A stretch of DNA of 64,000 bases, from positions 1 to 64,000 of the forward strand of contig CAYNFM010000004.1 in assembly GCA_964396415.1 (NCBI GenBank), read 5' to 3'. A program made the translations under genes and the position numbers. This stretch comes from UBA1306 sp964396415 (GTDB lineage Bacteria; Spirochaetota; Spirochaetia; Treponematales; Rectinemataceae). Position 1 is the stretch's first letter; the number at the start of each line of letters is the position of its first letter. The notes below the pieces were generated by a model, which ran no database searches, was not told where the DNA came from, and worked only from the letters and a program-made list of their open reading frames with translations. Positions 8,509-16,696 of this stretch are shown piece after piece.

Positions 8509-9546
8509 ATGAGCGATATCTCGACAACTGGACGGAGATTGACGACGAGGTCGGTCCGGGAGTTCGCGACCAATAACGCGATTCTCCTGGTGCTTCTCGC
8601 GGTCGTATTGGTGATCGGCATCGTCAAAACGAGCTTCCTCAACTTCGATAATATCATGAACATCCTCAGGATCTCGTCGGTCAGGGCCGTCATAGCCCTG
8701 GGCGTAGGCGGCATCCTGATCACGAGGGGGACCGACCTCTCGGCCGGCCGGACGGTGGGTCTCGCGGCCGTAATATCCGGCAGCCTCGCCCAACGGATGA
8801 ACTACCCGAGCAGGCTCTTCCCGAACATGGCCGATCATTCCATCTGGATACCCGTTCTCGCCGGGATAGGGGCGGGCCTCGTAGTAGGCCTGCTCAACGG
8901 GACGATCGTGGCCTTCCTGAAGGTGCCGGCCTTCATAGCGACCTTGGGGACGATGACGATCGTCTACGGGGCGGAGTCGCTCTACGTCGATCGGCCGCCG
9001 ATGGGCGCCACGCCCTTGGGCGGCTTCAAGGACGAGTTCACCAATCTCGGATCGGGTTCGATAGGGCCCGACAGCTTTTCCGTCCCCATCATCATAATAA
9101 TCGCGGTCGTCATCTCCGTCTTCATATTCCTGGTCCTCAATAAGACGAGGCTCGGCAAGAACATCTACGCCATGGGCGGCAATCCCGACGCGGCGGTCGT
9201 CTCGGGCGTCAGCATCTGGAAGAACACGATGCTCGTCTACGCCATAGCCGGTCTACTGTACGGTCTCGGCGGCGTCCTCCTCGCGGCCCGCGCGGGCGGG
9301 GCGACGAACAATTACGGCCAGGGCTACGAGCTCGACGCGATCGCGGCCTGCGTCATCGGCGGGGTTTCGGTTTCGGGGGGCATCGGCAGGGTCAGCGGCA
9401 TGCTGGTCGGCGTCCTCATCAAGGAAGTCATGAACAACGGCCTGGTGGTCCTCGGGGTATCGGCCTATTGGCAGCAGATCGTATTGGGCCTGATCATCGT
9501 CGTAGCGGTCGGCATCGATATACAGAAATACGTGCGGAAGCGCTGA
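8509..9546 (+). CDS. mglC: Galactose/methylgalactoside ABC transporter permease
   Basis: Inner-membrane CUT2 permease of 345 residues with about eight to ten hydrophobic helices. Family marks are FLNFDNIMNILRISSVRAVI, ALGVGGILITRGTDLSAGR (the permease motif), KVPAFIATLGTM, and the EAA-like loop region YAMGGNPDAAVVSGVSI followed by GYELDAIAACVIGGVSVSGG. It ends the mglBAC operon, and a terminator hairpin follows 24 nt later. Confidence 0.93.
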   Translation: MSDISTTGRRLTTRSVREFATNNAILLVLLAVVLVIGIVKTSFLNFDNIMNILRISSVRAVIALGVGGILITRGTDLSAGRTVGLAAVISGSLAQRMNYPSRLFPNMADHSIWIPVLAGIGAGLVVGLLNGTIVAFLKVPAFIATLGTMTIVYGAESLYVDRPPMGATPLGGFKDEFTNLGSGSIGPDSFSVPIIIIIAVVISVFIFLVLNKTRLGKNIYAMGGNPDAAVVSGVSIWKNTMLVYAIAGLLYGLGGVLLAARAGGATNNYGQGYELDAIAACVIGGVSVSGGIGRVSGMLVGVLIKEVMNNGLVVLGVSAYWQQIVLGLIIVVAVGIDIQKYVRKR

Positions 9547-9569
9547 TGGGAATCGGCTGAAATGGCGAT

Positions 9570-9614
9570 ACGGGAGGGCGCGAGGCCGAATCCCCCGCGC
9601 TCCCTCGTTATTTT
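9570..9614 (+). terminator. Terminator of mglBAC
   Basis: A long stem pairs 9570-9582 with 9596-9608 (one mismatch and two G-U pairs), followed by TATTTT. Confidence 0.65.
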
Positions 9615-9636
9615 CGCCCCGCCTCCGATAGTCCTG

Positions 9637-9642
9637 TATAAT
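9637..9642 (+). promoter_or_regulatory. Predicted -10 box of the chvE-like operon
   Basis: A perfect TATAAT lies 31 nt before the ATG at 9674. No good -35 is seen at normal spacing, so an activator or sigma variant may be involved. An AAAGGAG ribosome site follows at 9658-9664. Confidence 0.5.
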
Positions 9643-9673
9643 GGAGGCGGCTTAGCGAAAGGAGCGTCGATGC

Positions 9674-10738
9674 ATGAACCGCCGCGGCAAGGCTCTCGCC
9701 CTCTCCCTGGCAGCGTTCCGGCTCCTCTTTAGCGCCCTGCTCTGCGCGCAGGAGACCATCGGAGTCGCGATGCCGACTCAATCCACCCAGCGCTGGATCC
9801 AGGACGGGGCGAACATGAAGAGGCTCCTCGAGGAGAGGGGCTATGGAGTCGACCTGCAATACGCCGAGGACGATATAAACGCCCAGGTCACTCAGATCGA
9901 GAATATGATCACGAAGGGAGACTCGGTCCTCGTCATCGCCTCGATAGACGGCGAGTCCCTGACCGATGTCCTCGAGAAGGCCCACGCCGCCGGCGTTCCG
10001 GTCATCGCCTACGATCGCCTCATCCGAAATTCGCCCTACGTCAGCTACTACGCGACCTTCGACAATTTCAAGGTCGGCGTCCTGCAGGGCGGCTACATAG
10101 TGCGAAAGCTCGATCTCGAGAACAAGCCGGGCCCCTTCAATATAGAGCTTTTCGGAGGCTCGCCGGACGATAACAACGCCGGGTTCTTCTTTCGAGGCGC
10201 GATGTCCCGACTCGAGCCCTATCTCAAATCCGGCAAGCTGGTGGTCAGGTCGAAACAGGTCGATTTCGCCACGATCGCGATACTGCGCTGGGACGGAACG
10301 GTCGCCCAGAAGCGGATGGACGATATCCTGAGCTCCGCCTATACCGACGCCCGCATAGACGCGGTCCTTTCCCCCTACGACGGCATTTCCATCGGCATCC
10401 TTTCCTCCCTCAAATCGGCGGGCTACGGCACGGTGAAGAAGCCCCTGCCCATCGTGACCGGGCAGGATGCCGAGCTCCCCTCGGTCAAGTCGATACTGGT
10501 CGGAGAGCAGACTCAGACCGTCTTCAAGGACACGCGCATCCTGGCGAGGCGCGCCGCCGATATGGTCGACTCGCTGCTCTCGGGGAAACCGGCCCTGATC
10601 AACGACACGAAGACCTATGATAACGGCAGGAAGATCGTCCCATCCTATCTCTGCGATCCCGTCAACGTGGACATCGCGAACTACAAAGCGGTCCTCCTGG
10701 ACAGCGGCTACTACACTGAGGCCCAGCTCGGCCGATAG
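9674..10738 (+). CDS. ChvE/XylF-like multiple sugar-binding protein
   Basis: Periplasmic substrate-binding protein of a CUT2 importer, 354 residues with a signal peptide (hydrophobic residues 8-23, cleavage near CAQ-ET). The fold signature is VAMPTQSTQRWIQDGANMK, QIENMITKGDSVLVIASIDG, VIAYDRLIRNSPYVSYYATFDN, ELFGGSPDDNNA, VLSPYDGISIGIL and VTGQDAELPSVKSI, all typical of the ChvE/xylose-binding branch. It is followed after 23 nt by a GguB-like permease with no ATPase gene between them, unlike the usual binding protein–ATPase–permease order. The sugar is unknown; xylose, arabinose or glucose would fit. Confidence 0.88.
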   Translation: MNRRGKALALSLAAFRLLFSALLCAQETIGVAMPTQSTQRWIQDGANMKRLLEERGYGVDLQYAEDDINAQVTQIENMITKGDSVLVIASIDGESLTDVLEKAHAAGVPVIAYDRLIRNSPYVSYYATFDNFKVGVLQGGYIVRKLDLENKPGPFNIELFGGSPDDNNAGFFFRGAMSRLEPYLKSGKLVVRSKQVDFATIAILRWDGTVAQKRMDDILSSAYTDARIDAVLSPYDGISIGILSSLKSAGYGTVKKPLPIVTGQDAELPSVKSILVGEQTQTVFKDTRILARRAADMVDSLLSGKPALINDTKTYDNGRKIVPSYLCDPVNVDIANYKAVLLDSGYYTEAQLGR

Positions 10739-10761
10739 AATCCGATCCAAGGAGCGATGCC

Positions 10762-11934
10762 ATGGGCACGATCGGCCGCCTCTTCAAGAACAACGTGCGT
10801 CAATACGGGATGGTGATCGCCCTCTGCTTCATCCTGGCGCTTTTCCAGGTACTCACGCGGGGAATCATGTTCAAGCCGATGAACATCACCAACCTCGTGC
10901 TGCAGAACAGCTATATCCTCATCCTGGCCATCGGGATGCTGCTATGCGTAGTTACCGGGAATATCGACTTGTCGGTCGGCTCGGTCGCCGCCTTCGTCGG
11001 GGCGGTTTCAGCGGTCATGATGGTCGATTGGGGCATGCCGGTCTTCCTCGCCGTCGCCCTGTCCCTGGTCATCGGCGCCGTAGTGGGCTCCTTCCACGGC
11101 TTCTTCATCGCCTTCGCGCGGATGCCCGCCATCATCGTCACGCTGGCGGGCATGCTCATCTTCCGCGGCCTCACCATGGTCATCCTGAAGGGCCAGACGA
11201 AGGCGCCCTTCGAGAAATCCTTCCAGGTCATGGCGGCCGGGTACCTGCCGTGGACGGAGCTGCGCGCGGACGGCCTCAACGTCATCGCCCTCGCCGCAGG
11301 GCTCGCCGTCTCCGCGATCCTCGCGATCGCCATCCTGCGATCGCGCCGGACCAAGGCGAGGCATCGTTTCGAGATGATCCCGCTGTGGCTCGACCTGCTG
11401 CGCATCCTCCTCATCGTCGCGGCGATAAATTTCCTCGCCTATGAATTCGCCAGCTTCGACGGCTTGCCCATAATCCTCGTGATCCTGACGGCGCTCATCC
11501 TCCTCTACACTTTCATCACACGGCGCACGATCGCGGGCCGCCACGTCTATGCGCTCGGCGGCAACGAGAAGGCCGCCAGGCTCTCGGGCGTAAAGACCGA
11601 GCGGGTAATGTTCTGGGTCTACGTGAACATGGGCATCCTCTCCGCCCTCGCGGGCCTCATCGTGGCGGGGCGCCTCAACGCGGCGACGCCCAAGGCGGGC
11701 ACGGGCTTCGAGCTCGACGCGATCGCCGCCTGCTTCATAGGCGGCGCCTCGGCCGCCGGCGGAATAGGCACGGTCATAGGTACGATCGTCGGGGGCTTCG
11801 TAATGGCCGTCCTGAACAACGGCATGTCCATATTGGGCGTCAGCGTCGATTGGCAGCAATCGATCAAGGGACTGGTCCTCCTCCTCGCCGTCTGGTTCGA
11901 CGTATATACGAAGACGAGGCCCCGCTCGCGCTAG
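10762..11934 (+). CDS. GguB/XylH-like sugar ABC transporter permease
   Basis: CUT2 permease of 390 residues with ten or more hydrophobic helices; the extra loop and helix pair in the middle (about residues 155-245) are typical of the XylH/GguB branch. Visible motifs are VTGNIDLSVGSVAAFVGA, ARMPAIIVTLAGMLIFRGLT, YALGGNEKAARLSGVKTE and GTGFELDAIAACFIGGASAAGG. An AAGGAG site precedes the ATG. No ATPase of its own is present; the orphan ATPase at 3313-4806 or MglA could supply it (inference). It converges with the 5S carboxyltransferase gene. Confidence 0.9.
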   Translation: MGTIGRLFKNNVRQYGMVIALCFILALFQVLTRGIMFKPMNITNLVLQNSYILILAIGMLLCVVTGNIDLSVGSVAAFVGAVSAVMMVDWGMPVFLAVALSLVIGAVVGSFHGFFIAFARMPAIIVTLAGMLIFRGLTMVILKGQTKAPFEKSFQVMAAGYLPWTELRADGLNVIALAAGLAVSAILAIAILRSRRTKARHRFEMIPLWLDLLRILLIVAAINFLAYEFASFDGLPIILVILTALILLYTFITRRTIAGRHVYALGGNEKAARLSGVKTERVMFWVYVNMGILSALAGLIVAGRLNAATPKAGTGFELDAIAACFIGGASAAGGIGTVIGTIVGGFVMAVLNNGMSILGVSVDWQQSIKGLVLLLAVWFDVYTKTRPRSR

Positions 11935-11986
11935 CCCTCGGCCGATGCCAGTCGCGGAATGGACGGCGCCGAGGCCGCGGGAAAGC

Positions 11987-13669
11987 CTAAGCCCTCGCCT
12001 GTTGCGGCAGAGCCTCCCAGAACTCGGACGGATACCTCGATGGCTTCTCGCTCTCGCGCGGATGGGCGGCATCCCACTCCAGCCTCCTCTTTCCCCTCAA
12101 AAACCTCTCCGCGACGCTCGGGAAGAGCTCGAGGAGGAGCTCCTCCTTCTCGTCCTTAGCCAGGGAGACGCCTTCCAGCTCGGGAAGGGCGGGGTTGGGC
12201 TGCTTCGCATAGGACGAGACGTCGTAGGGCTTCTCCTCCGCATAGCCGCAGATCCTCCTCCTGAACTCGGGGTCGACGCGCCAGGGAGTCCTGCCGTAGG
12301 AGCCGCCGACGAGCTCGGCGAAGTTCTTGGATATGTTGGTATAGGCGGGCTTGCCTTGGGTCCTATCGACTACGCAATTGACGGCCTGGACGCCGACTAT
12401 CTGACTCGTCGGGGTGACGAGGGGCGGAAGCCCGCAGTCGAGCCGTACTTGAGGTACGAGCGCGAGGACTTCGTCGACCCGCTTCTCGAGCTTGGCTTCC
12501 TTGAGCTGGGAGAGCATGTTGGTATACATGCCCCCCGGTATTTGGGCCTTCTCGACGATCGCGTCGGGCGGGGGATAATGGAAGCGCGCCTCGATCTTCC
12601 TGCAGAGCTCGAGGACGCGCGTCGCCTTGGACGCGGTGGCTTTCCCCGTGGCGGCCATCCCCAGGGCGATCTCGATCGCGGCGTCGAACAGCGCGGCGTC
12701 CTCGGCCGGGAGCCTGTGGCGCGAGAGGTCGAGGATGGGCGGATGGTTTCCCTTGAAGTGATCGTGCTCGGCGAGCTCGGACCTGATCGCGCGCAGCTGG
12801 GTGTCGATGTCGGCGACCGCCTTCCTGTCGACCCCGGTATCCAAGCCCATCCGATCGGCGAAGAGCTGGACGATCTCGTAGGCCGGGCCCGCAGGGCCGC
12901 CCGAAAAGGAGAGGACGACGGTGTCGACGATGTCGACGCCCGCGGCCATCGCCATGAGCAAGGAGGCGACGCCCAGGCCCGGCGTGCAGTGCGTATGCAG
13001 ATCGATCGGCAGTCCCGTCTCGGCCTTGAGCAGGCGTACCAGCTCGAAGCTGCGCAGGGGGTCTATGAGCCCCGCCATATCCTTTATGGAGATCATGTCG
13101 GCGCCGAGCGCCGCGAAGGCCTTCGCCTTGTCGATGAAGTAGCGGTCGGTGAAGATCCTCTTAGGCAGGGGCCTGCCCCTGAGCAGGCCCGCCAAGCGCC
13201 GGCCGCGGGTAAAGGGCGGGTCTGTGGTGTAGCAGATGGCGCAATCGGCCAGTCCTCCCGCCTCCTTCACGAAACGGATGGAGCTCTCCATGTTGTCGGG
13301 ATCGTTGAGGGCATCGAAGATCCGCATGATGTCCACGCCCGAGCGTACCGCGTTGACGCAAAAACCCTTGATCGTCGAGTCGGGGTAGGGGCTGTAGCCG
13401 AATAGGTTTCGGCCTCGAGAGAGGGCGGTCAGGCGGGATGCGCCCTCGACTCCGGCCTTGATCGATTCGAGGCGTTTCCAAGGATCCTCGTTCAGATAGC
13501 GCATGACCGAGTCGGGCACCGCCCCTCCCCATACTTCCATCGCGTAGAAACCCGCTTTCCTATATAATGGTAGAACCCTGTCCACTTGGGCTTGGGTCAT
13601 GCGCGTCGCGAACTGGGATTGCTGTCCGTCGCGGAGGGTCAGGTCTCGGATCTTGAGCGGCGTGGCCAT
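11987..13669 (-). CDS. OadA/5S-type carboxyltransferase (oxaloacetate-forming or -decarboxylating)
   Basis: Moves CO2 between carboxybiotin and pyruvate/oxaloacetate; 560 residues, no biotin domain of its own. The TIM barrel begins RDLTLRDGQQS and contains RIFDALND, the lysine site ISIKDMAGL and the metal motif DLHTHCTPG. The PYC/OadA conserved region follows, with PGGMYTNMLSQLKE and TSQIVGVQAV. The ATG at 13669 (MATPLKIRDLTL) has an AGGAG site. The gene is divergent from the operon that supplies a 12S-type carboxyltransferase and a separate biotin carrier, so it most likely forms the 5S part of a transcarboxylase. A sodium-pump role is possible, but no beta subunit is in the window. Confidence 0.87.
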   Translation of the reverse strand: MATPLKIRDLTLRDGQQSQFATRMTQAQVDRVLPLYRKAGFYAMEVWGGAVPDSVMRYLNEDPWKRLESIKAGVEGASRLTALSRGRNLFGYSPYPDSTIKGFCVNAVRSGVDIMRIFDALNDPDNMESSIRFVKEAGGLADCAICYTTDPPFTRGRRLAGLLRGRPLPKRIFTDRYFIDKAKAFAALGADMISIKDMAGLIDPLRSFELVRLLKAETGLPIDLHTHCTPGLGVASLLMAMAAGVDIVDTVVLSFSGGPAGPAYEIVQLFADRMGLDTGVDRKAVADIDTQLRAIRSELAEHDHFKGNHPPILDLSRHRLPAEDAALFDAAIEIALGMAATGKATASKATRVLELCRKIEARFHYPPPDAIVEKAQIPGGMYTNMLSQLKEAKLEKRVDEVLALVPQVRLDCGLPPLVTPTSQIVGVQAVNCVVDRTQGKPAYTNISKNFAELVGGSYGRTPWRVDPEFRRRICGYAEEKPYDVSSYAKQPNPALPELEGVSLAKDEKEELLLELFPSVAERFLRGKRRLEWDAAHPRESEKPSRYPSEFWEALPQQARA

Positions 13670-13723
13670 GATGTCTCCTAGCTGCAAACATAGCATTTTT
13701 ACAAACTCGCCGCAAATGTCAAA

Positions 13724-13739
13724 AACTGATATATCAGTT
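13724..13739. promoter_or_regulatory. Perfect 16-bp palindrome between divergent propionate-pathway units
   Basis: AACTGATATATCAGTT is an exact palindrome. It lies between the minus-strand -35-like TTGACA (13722-13717) of the 5S gene and the plus-strand -35 (13752-13757) of the kor operon, as expected of an operator that coordinates both. The cognate regulator is not identified. Confidence 0.6.
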
Positions 13740-13751
13740 GAATACTTGCTT

Positions 13752-13780
13752 TTGACAAAGGGAGCGAGCCCGAATATACT
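13752..13780 (+). promoter_or_regulatory. Predicted promoter of the kor–mcm–carboxyltransferase operon
   Basis: TTGACA (13752-13757), 17-nt spacer, TATACT (13775-13780). The ATG at 13794 is 13 nt downstream with no Shine-Dalgarno, so the leader would be only about 7 nt. Confidence 0.72.
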
Positions 13781-13793
13781 GCCTTCACCACTT

Positions 13794-14072
13794 ATGAGCG
13801 ATCAAACCAAGAAGATCTTCGGGCACATCCTGCGCGAGCGGTATTGCAAAGGCTGCAATATCTGCGTGGCCTTCTGCCCCAAGCATGTCCTGAGCCTCAG
13901 GGCGGGCAAGGTGTTCGAGGAAAGGCCGGAGCTTTGCATCGGCTGCAGGATGTGCGAGCTCCGCTGTCCCGATTTCGCCATCGAAGTCCACGAAAAGGCC
14001 GAAGAGCCCGAGCGCCGGCTCGCGGACGAGGAGATGGACTACGATCTTCCGCCGGAGGCCATGCATGACTAG
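13794..14072 (+). CDS. korD: 2-oxoacid:ferredoxin oxidoreductase, ferredoxin-like delta subunit
   Basis: A 92-residue 2[4Fe-4S] protein that passes electrons from the oxidoreductase to free ferredoxin. Both clusters are seen: CKGCNICVAFCP and CIGCRMCELRCP. The acidic C-terminal tail ends at MHD. It overlaps korA by 8 nt, and the order delta-alpha-beta-gamma is that of the four-subunit OorDABC/KorDABC enzymes. The ATG at 13794 is the only suitable start; it lacks a ribosome site and sits close to the promoter, so initiation is probably leaderless or nearly so. Confidence 0.9.
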   Translation: MSDQTKKIFGHILRERYCKGCNICVAFCPKHVLSLRAGKVFEERPELCIGCRMCELRCPDFAIEVHEKAEEPERRLADEEMDYDLPPEAMHD

Positions 14073-15219
14073 CAGCGCCAAGCTCATGCAGGGCAACGAG
14101 GCATGCACGATCGGCGCCCTCGCCGCAGGCCTGGAGTTCTTTGCCGGCTACCCGATAACCCCTTCGACGGAGATAGCCGAGCTCTGCGCCGAGGAGCTGC
14201 CTAAGGTTGGCGGCAAGTTCATTCAGATGGAGGACGAGATCGGATCGATCGCGGCCTGCATCGGCGCTTCCCTGGCGGGAAAGAAGGCGATGACCGCTAC
14301 GAGCGGCCCCGGCTTTTCCCTCATGCAGGAATGCCTGGGCTATGCCTCCCTCACCGAGGTTCCGATCGTCATCGTCGACGTCCAGCGCATGGGGCCGAGC
14401 ACCGGCATGCCGACTTCCCCCGCCCAGGCCGACCTGATGCAGGCGCGCTGGGGCACCCACGGCGACCATCCCGTCGTCGTCCTCGCGCCCGGCAGCGTAA
14501 AGGAATGCTTCGAGCTCACCTTCAGGGCCTTCGACATATCCGAGACCCTGCGGGTGCCGGTAATCGTCCTGATGGACGAGATCATAGGGCACATGCGCGA
14601 GAAGGTCGTCCTGCCCGATTTCTCGACCTTGAGGCCGCAACGCCGCTCCGCTCCGTCCACGCCGGCTGGCTATAGGCCCTACGCCGCCGATCCCGACGGT
14701 GGCGTGCCCTTGATGGCCCCCTTCGGCGACGGCTATCGCTGGCACGTGACCGGCCTCTTCCACGACGAGGCGGGGAGGCCCACGAGCAAGGGAGAGGTGG
14801 CGGATGCCTTGCTGCGGCGTCTCGCGCGCAAAGTCGAGAAGGCAGCTCCGCTCATAGAGGAGCATTTCGAGGAATCCATGGAAGGGGCCGAGGTCGTCGT
14901 CGTCTCCTTCGGCTCCTCGGCGATGTCCGGGCTGTCCGCGGTTCGCCGCGCGAGACGCGAGGGGATCAAGGCCGGCATGCTCAGGCTCAAGACCATGTGG
15001 CCCTTCCCCGACGCCCTGGTCGCCGGCGCGGCGGAAAACGCGAAGGGCATAGTCGTGCCCGAGATGAATCTCGGACAGCTCGCCCTCGAGGTCGAGAGGG
15101 CGGCCGGCCGCTCGGCGGCCCTCGGTCGCGGCGTTCCGGTGCTTCGCCTCGGCAAGGTGAACGGCGAGCTCTTCCGCCCCGAGGAAGTGTACGGCGCCAT
15201 CGTGGAGGCTGCCCGATGA
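14065..15219 (+). CDS. korA: 2-oxoglutarate (2-oxoacid):ferredoxin oxidoreductase alpha subunit
   Basis: Part of the CoA-dependent, oxygen-sensitive enzyme that interconverts 2-oxoglutarate and succinyl-CoA using ferredoxin; 384 residues. Family motifs are LMQGNEACTIGALAAG, the FFAGYPITPSTEI block, FIQMEDEIGSIAACIGAS, ATSGPGFSLMQE and QRMGPSTGMPTSPAQADL. C-terminal domain II includes KTMWPFPD and PEMNLGQLALEVER. The 2-oxoglutarate assignment rests on the alpha-subunit type and on the next genes, which consume succinyl-CoA; other 2-oxoacids are possible. It overlaps korD and korB by a few nucleotides. Confidence 0.91.
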   Translation: MTSSAKLMQGNEACTIGALAAGLEFFAGYPITPSTEIAELCAEELPKVGGKFIQMEDEIGSIAACIGASLAGKKAMTATSGPGFSLMQECLGYASLTEVPIVIVDVQRMGPSTGMPTSPAQADLMQARWGTHGDHPVVVLAPGSVKECFELTFRAFDISETLRVPVIVLMDEIIGHMREKVVLPDFSTLRPQRRSAPSTPAGYRPYAADPDGGVPLMAPFGDGYRWHVTGLFHDEAGRPTSKGEVADALLRRLARKVEKAAPLIEEHFEESMEGAEVVVVSFGSSAMSGLSAVRRARREGIKAGMLRLKTMWPFPDALVAGAAENAKGIVVPEMNLGQLALEVERAAGRSAALGRGVPVLRLGKVNGELFRPEEVYGAIVEAAR

Positions 15220-16076
15220 GCTCGACCTTGAGCTATTTCAGGCAGGAGAACCTGCCCCATATCTGGTGTCCCGGCTGCGGCCACGGCACGGTGACGGGCT
15301 CGCTCGTGAGGGCGATACAGCGCCAGGGTCTCGACAAGAACAAGGTCTGCATCGTGTCGGGGATCGGGTGCTCTTCCCGCGCCGTGGGCTACCTCGACTT
15401 CGACACCCTGCATACGGCCCACGGGAGAGCCCTCGCCTTCGCGACCGGCATCAAGCTCGCGCGCCCCGAGCTCAAGGTCGTGGTGATGACCGGGGACGGC
15501 GACTGCACGGCGATCGGCGGCAATCACTTCATCCATGCCGCCAGACGCAACATCGACATTACGACGATCGTGATGAACAACAACATCTACGGGATGACGA
15601 GCGGGCAGTACTCGCCGATGACCCCCAAGGGCATGTACGGCACGACCGCGCCCTACGGCAACCTCGAGCGGAGCTTCGACCTCTGCGAACTCGCCAAGGC
15701 CGCGGGGGCGACCTACGTGGCGCGCGCGACCTCCTACCATGTGCCCCTGCTCATCGACCTCATCGAGGCCGCCCTGCAGAACAAGGGTTTTTCCGTCGTC
15801 GAGGCCCTCGTTCAATGCCCTACCTACTTCGGACGCAAGAACAAGATGGGCGGTCCCGTGGAGATGCTCGAATGGATAAAGAACGGCGTCGTCAACGTGA
15901 AGGCGGTTCCCCTGTTGCCGCCTGAAAAGGTGATCGGCAAGAAGCTCATCGGCGAGCTCTACAACGCGCCCGCCCCCGAGTACTCCGCGGATTACGACGA
16001 GCTCATAGCCAAGGTCCAGCGGACCTACGATGCGTTCCAGGGAGGGCTCTACGGATGCGCGTCGAATTCAGATTGA
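15216..16076 (+). CDS. korB: 2-oxoglutarate (2-oxoacid):ferredoxin oxidoreductase beta subunit
   Basis: Thiamine-diphosphate-binding subunit of 286 residues. The iron-sulfur/TPP region begins HIWCPGCGHGTVTGS and continues SGIGCSSRAVGY; the TPP motif is MTGDGDCTAIGGNHFIHAARRN followed by NNNIYGMTSGQYSPMTP. The start at 15216 overlaps the korA stop (ATGA) and its N-terminus (MSSTLSYFRQENLPHIWCPG) matches the family. It overlaps korC by 22 nt. Confidence 0.92.
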   Translation: MSSTLSYFRQENLPHIWCPGCGHGTVTGSLVRAIQRQGLDKNKVCIVSGIGCSSRAVGYLDFDTLHTAHGRALAFATGIKLARPELKVVVMTGDGDCTAIGGNHFIHAARRNIDITTIVMNNNIYGMTSGQYSPMTPKGMYGTTAPYGNLERSFDLCELAKAAGATYVARATSYHVPLLIDLIEAALQNKGFSVVEALVQCPTYFGRKNKMGGPVEMLEWIKNGVVNVKAVPLLPPEKVIGKKLIGELYNAPAPEYSADYDELIAKVQRTYDAFQGGLYGCASNSD

Positions 16077-16696
16077 GCGGTTCGGGAGGCCAGGGCCTCC
16101 TCCTCGCGGGCATCGTGCTCGCCGAGGCCGCCATCCTCGACGACAAGAACGCCGTCCAGACCCAGAGCTACGGACCGGAGGCCCGCGGCGGCGCGAGCAA
16201 GGCGGAGGTCGTCATCTCCGACGAGGACATCGACTACCCCAAGGCCATCGACCCCGACTACCTCCTCGCCCTGACCGCGGAGTCCTATCGGACCTACGGC
16301 CCGGCCATGGGCGCCTCTGGCGGGCATGGCCTGATCATCGTCGACGCCTCGGTGCCCATCTCGGGCGATATCGTCGCTCGAACCGTGGCCGTGCCGATAC
16401 TCGAGACTGCCCGAGACAAGATCGGGAAGAAGGTCGTCGCCAACATCGTCGCCCTCGGGGTGCTCGGGGGGCTTTCCAAGGCCGCGACCAGGGAGAGCCT
16501 CGAGGCGGCCGTGAAGAGCCGCGTGCCCAAGGGGACCGAGGAGCTCAATCTCGGCGCCCTTCGCGCGGGCTTCGACCTGGCCGAGATCGCGATCGCCCGG
16601 CGAGACGCGCGCAAGATCGGAGCCAAGGGCACCGCGGAAGCGCTCGAGGACGCGAGGAAGGCGCGGAAGGGGGCGGACGATGGACGATACAGATGA
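16055..16696 (+). CDS. korC: 2-oxoacid:ferredoxin oxidoreductase gamma subunit
   Basis: Gamma domain of the oxidoreductase, 213 residues, slightly longer than the family norm (about 185) because of a charged C-terminal tail. Clear motifs are RLSGSGGQGLLLAGIVLAE, SYGPEARGGASKAEVVIS and NIVALGVLGGLS. It overlaps korB by 22 nt and the mutase gene by 17 nt, so the oxidoreductase and mutase are made from one coupled message. Confidence 0.92.
   Translation: MRVEFRLSGSGGQGLLLAGIVLAEAAILDDKNAVQTQSYGPEARGGASKAEVVISDEDIDYPKAIDPDYLLALTAESYRTYGPAMGASGGHGLIIVDASVPISGDIVARTVAVPILETARDKIGKKVVANIVALGVLGGLSKAATRESLEAAVKSRVPKGTEELNLGALRAGFDLAEIAIARRDARKIGAKGTAEALEDARKARKGADDGRYR

Noticed and set aside
11935..11986. 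Bidirectional terminator between the convergent GguB-like and 5S genes
   Set aside because: A 7-bp CCTCGGC/GCCGAGG pairing exists, but the loop is long and no T-run follows on either strand.
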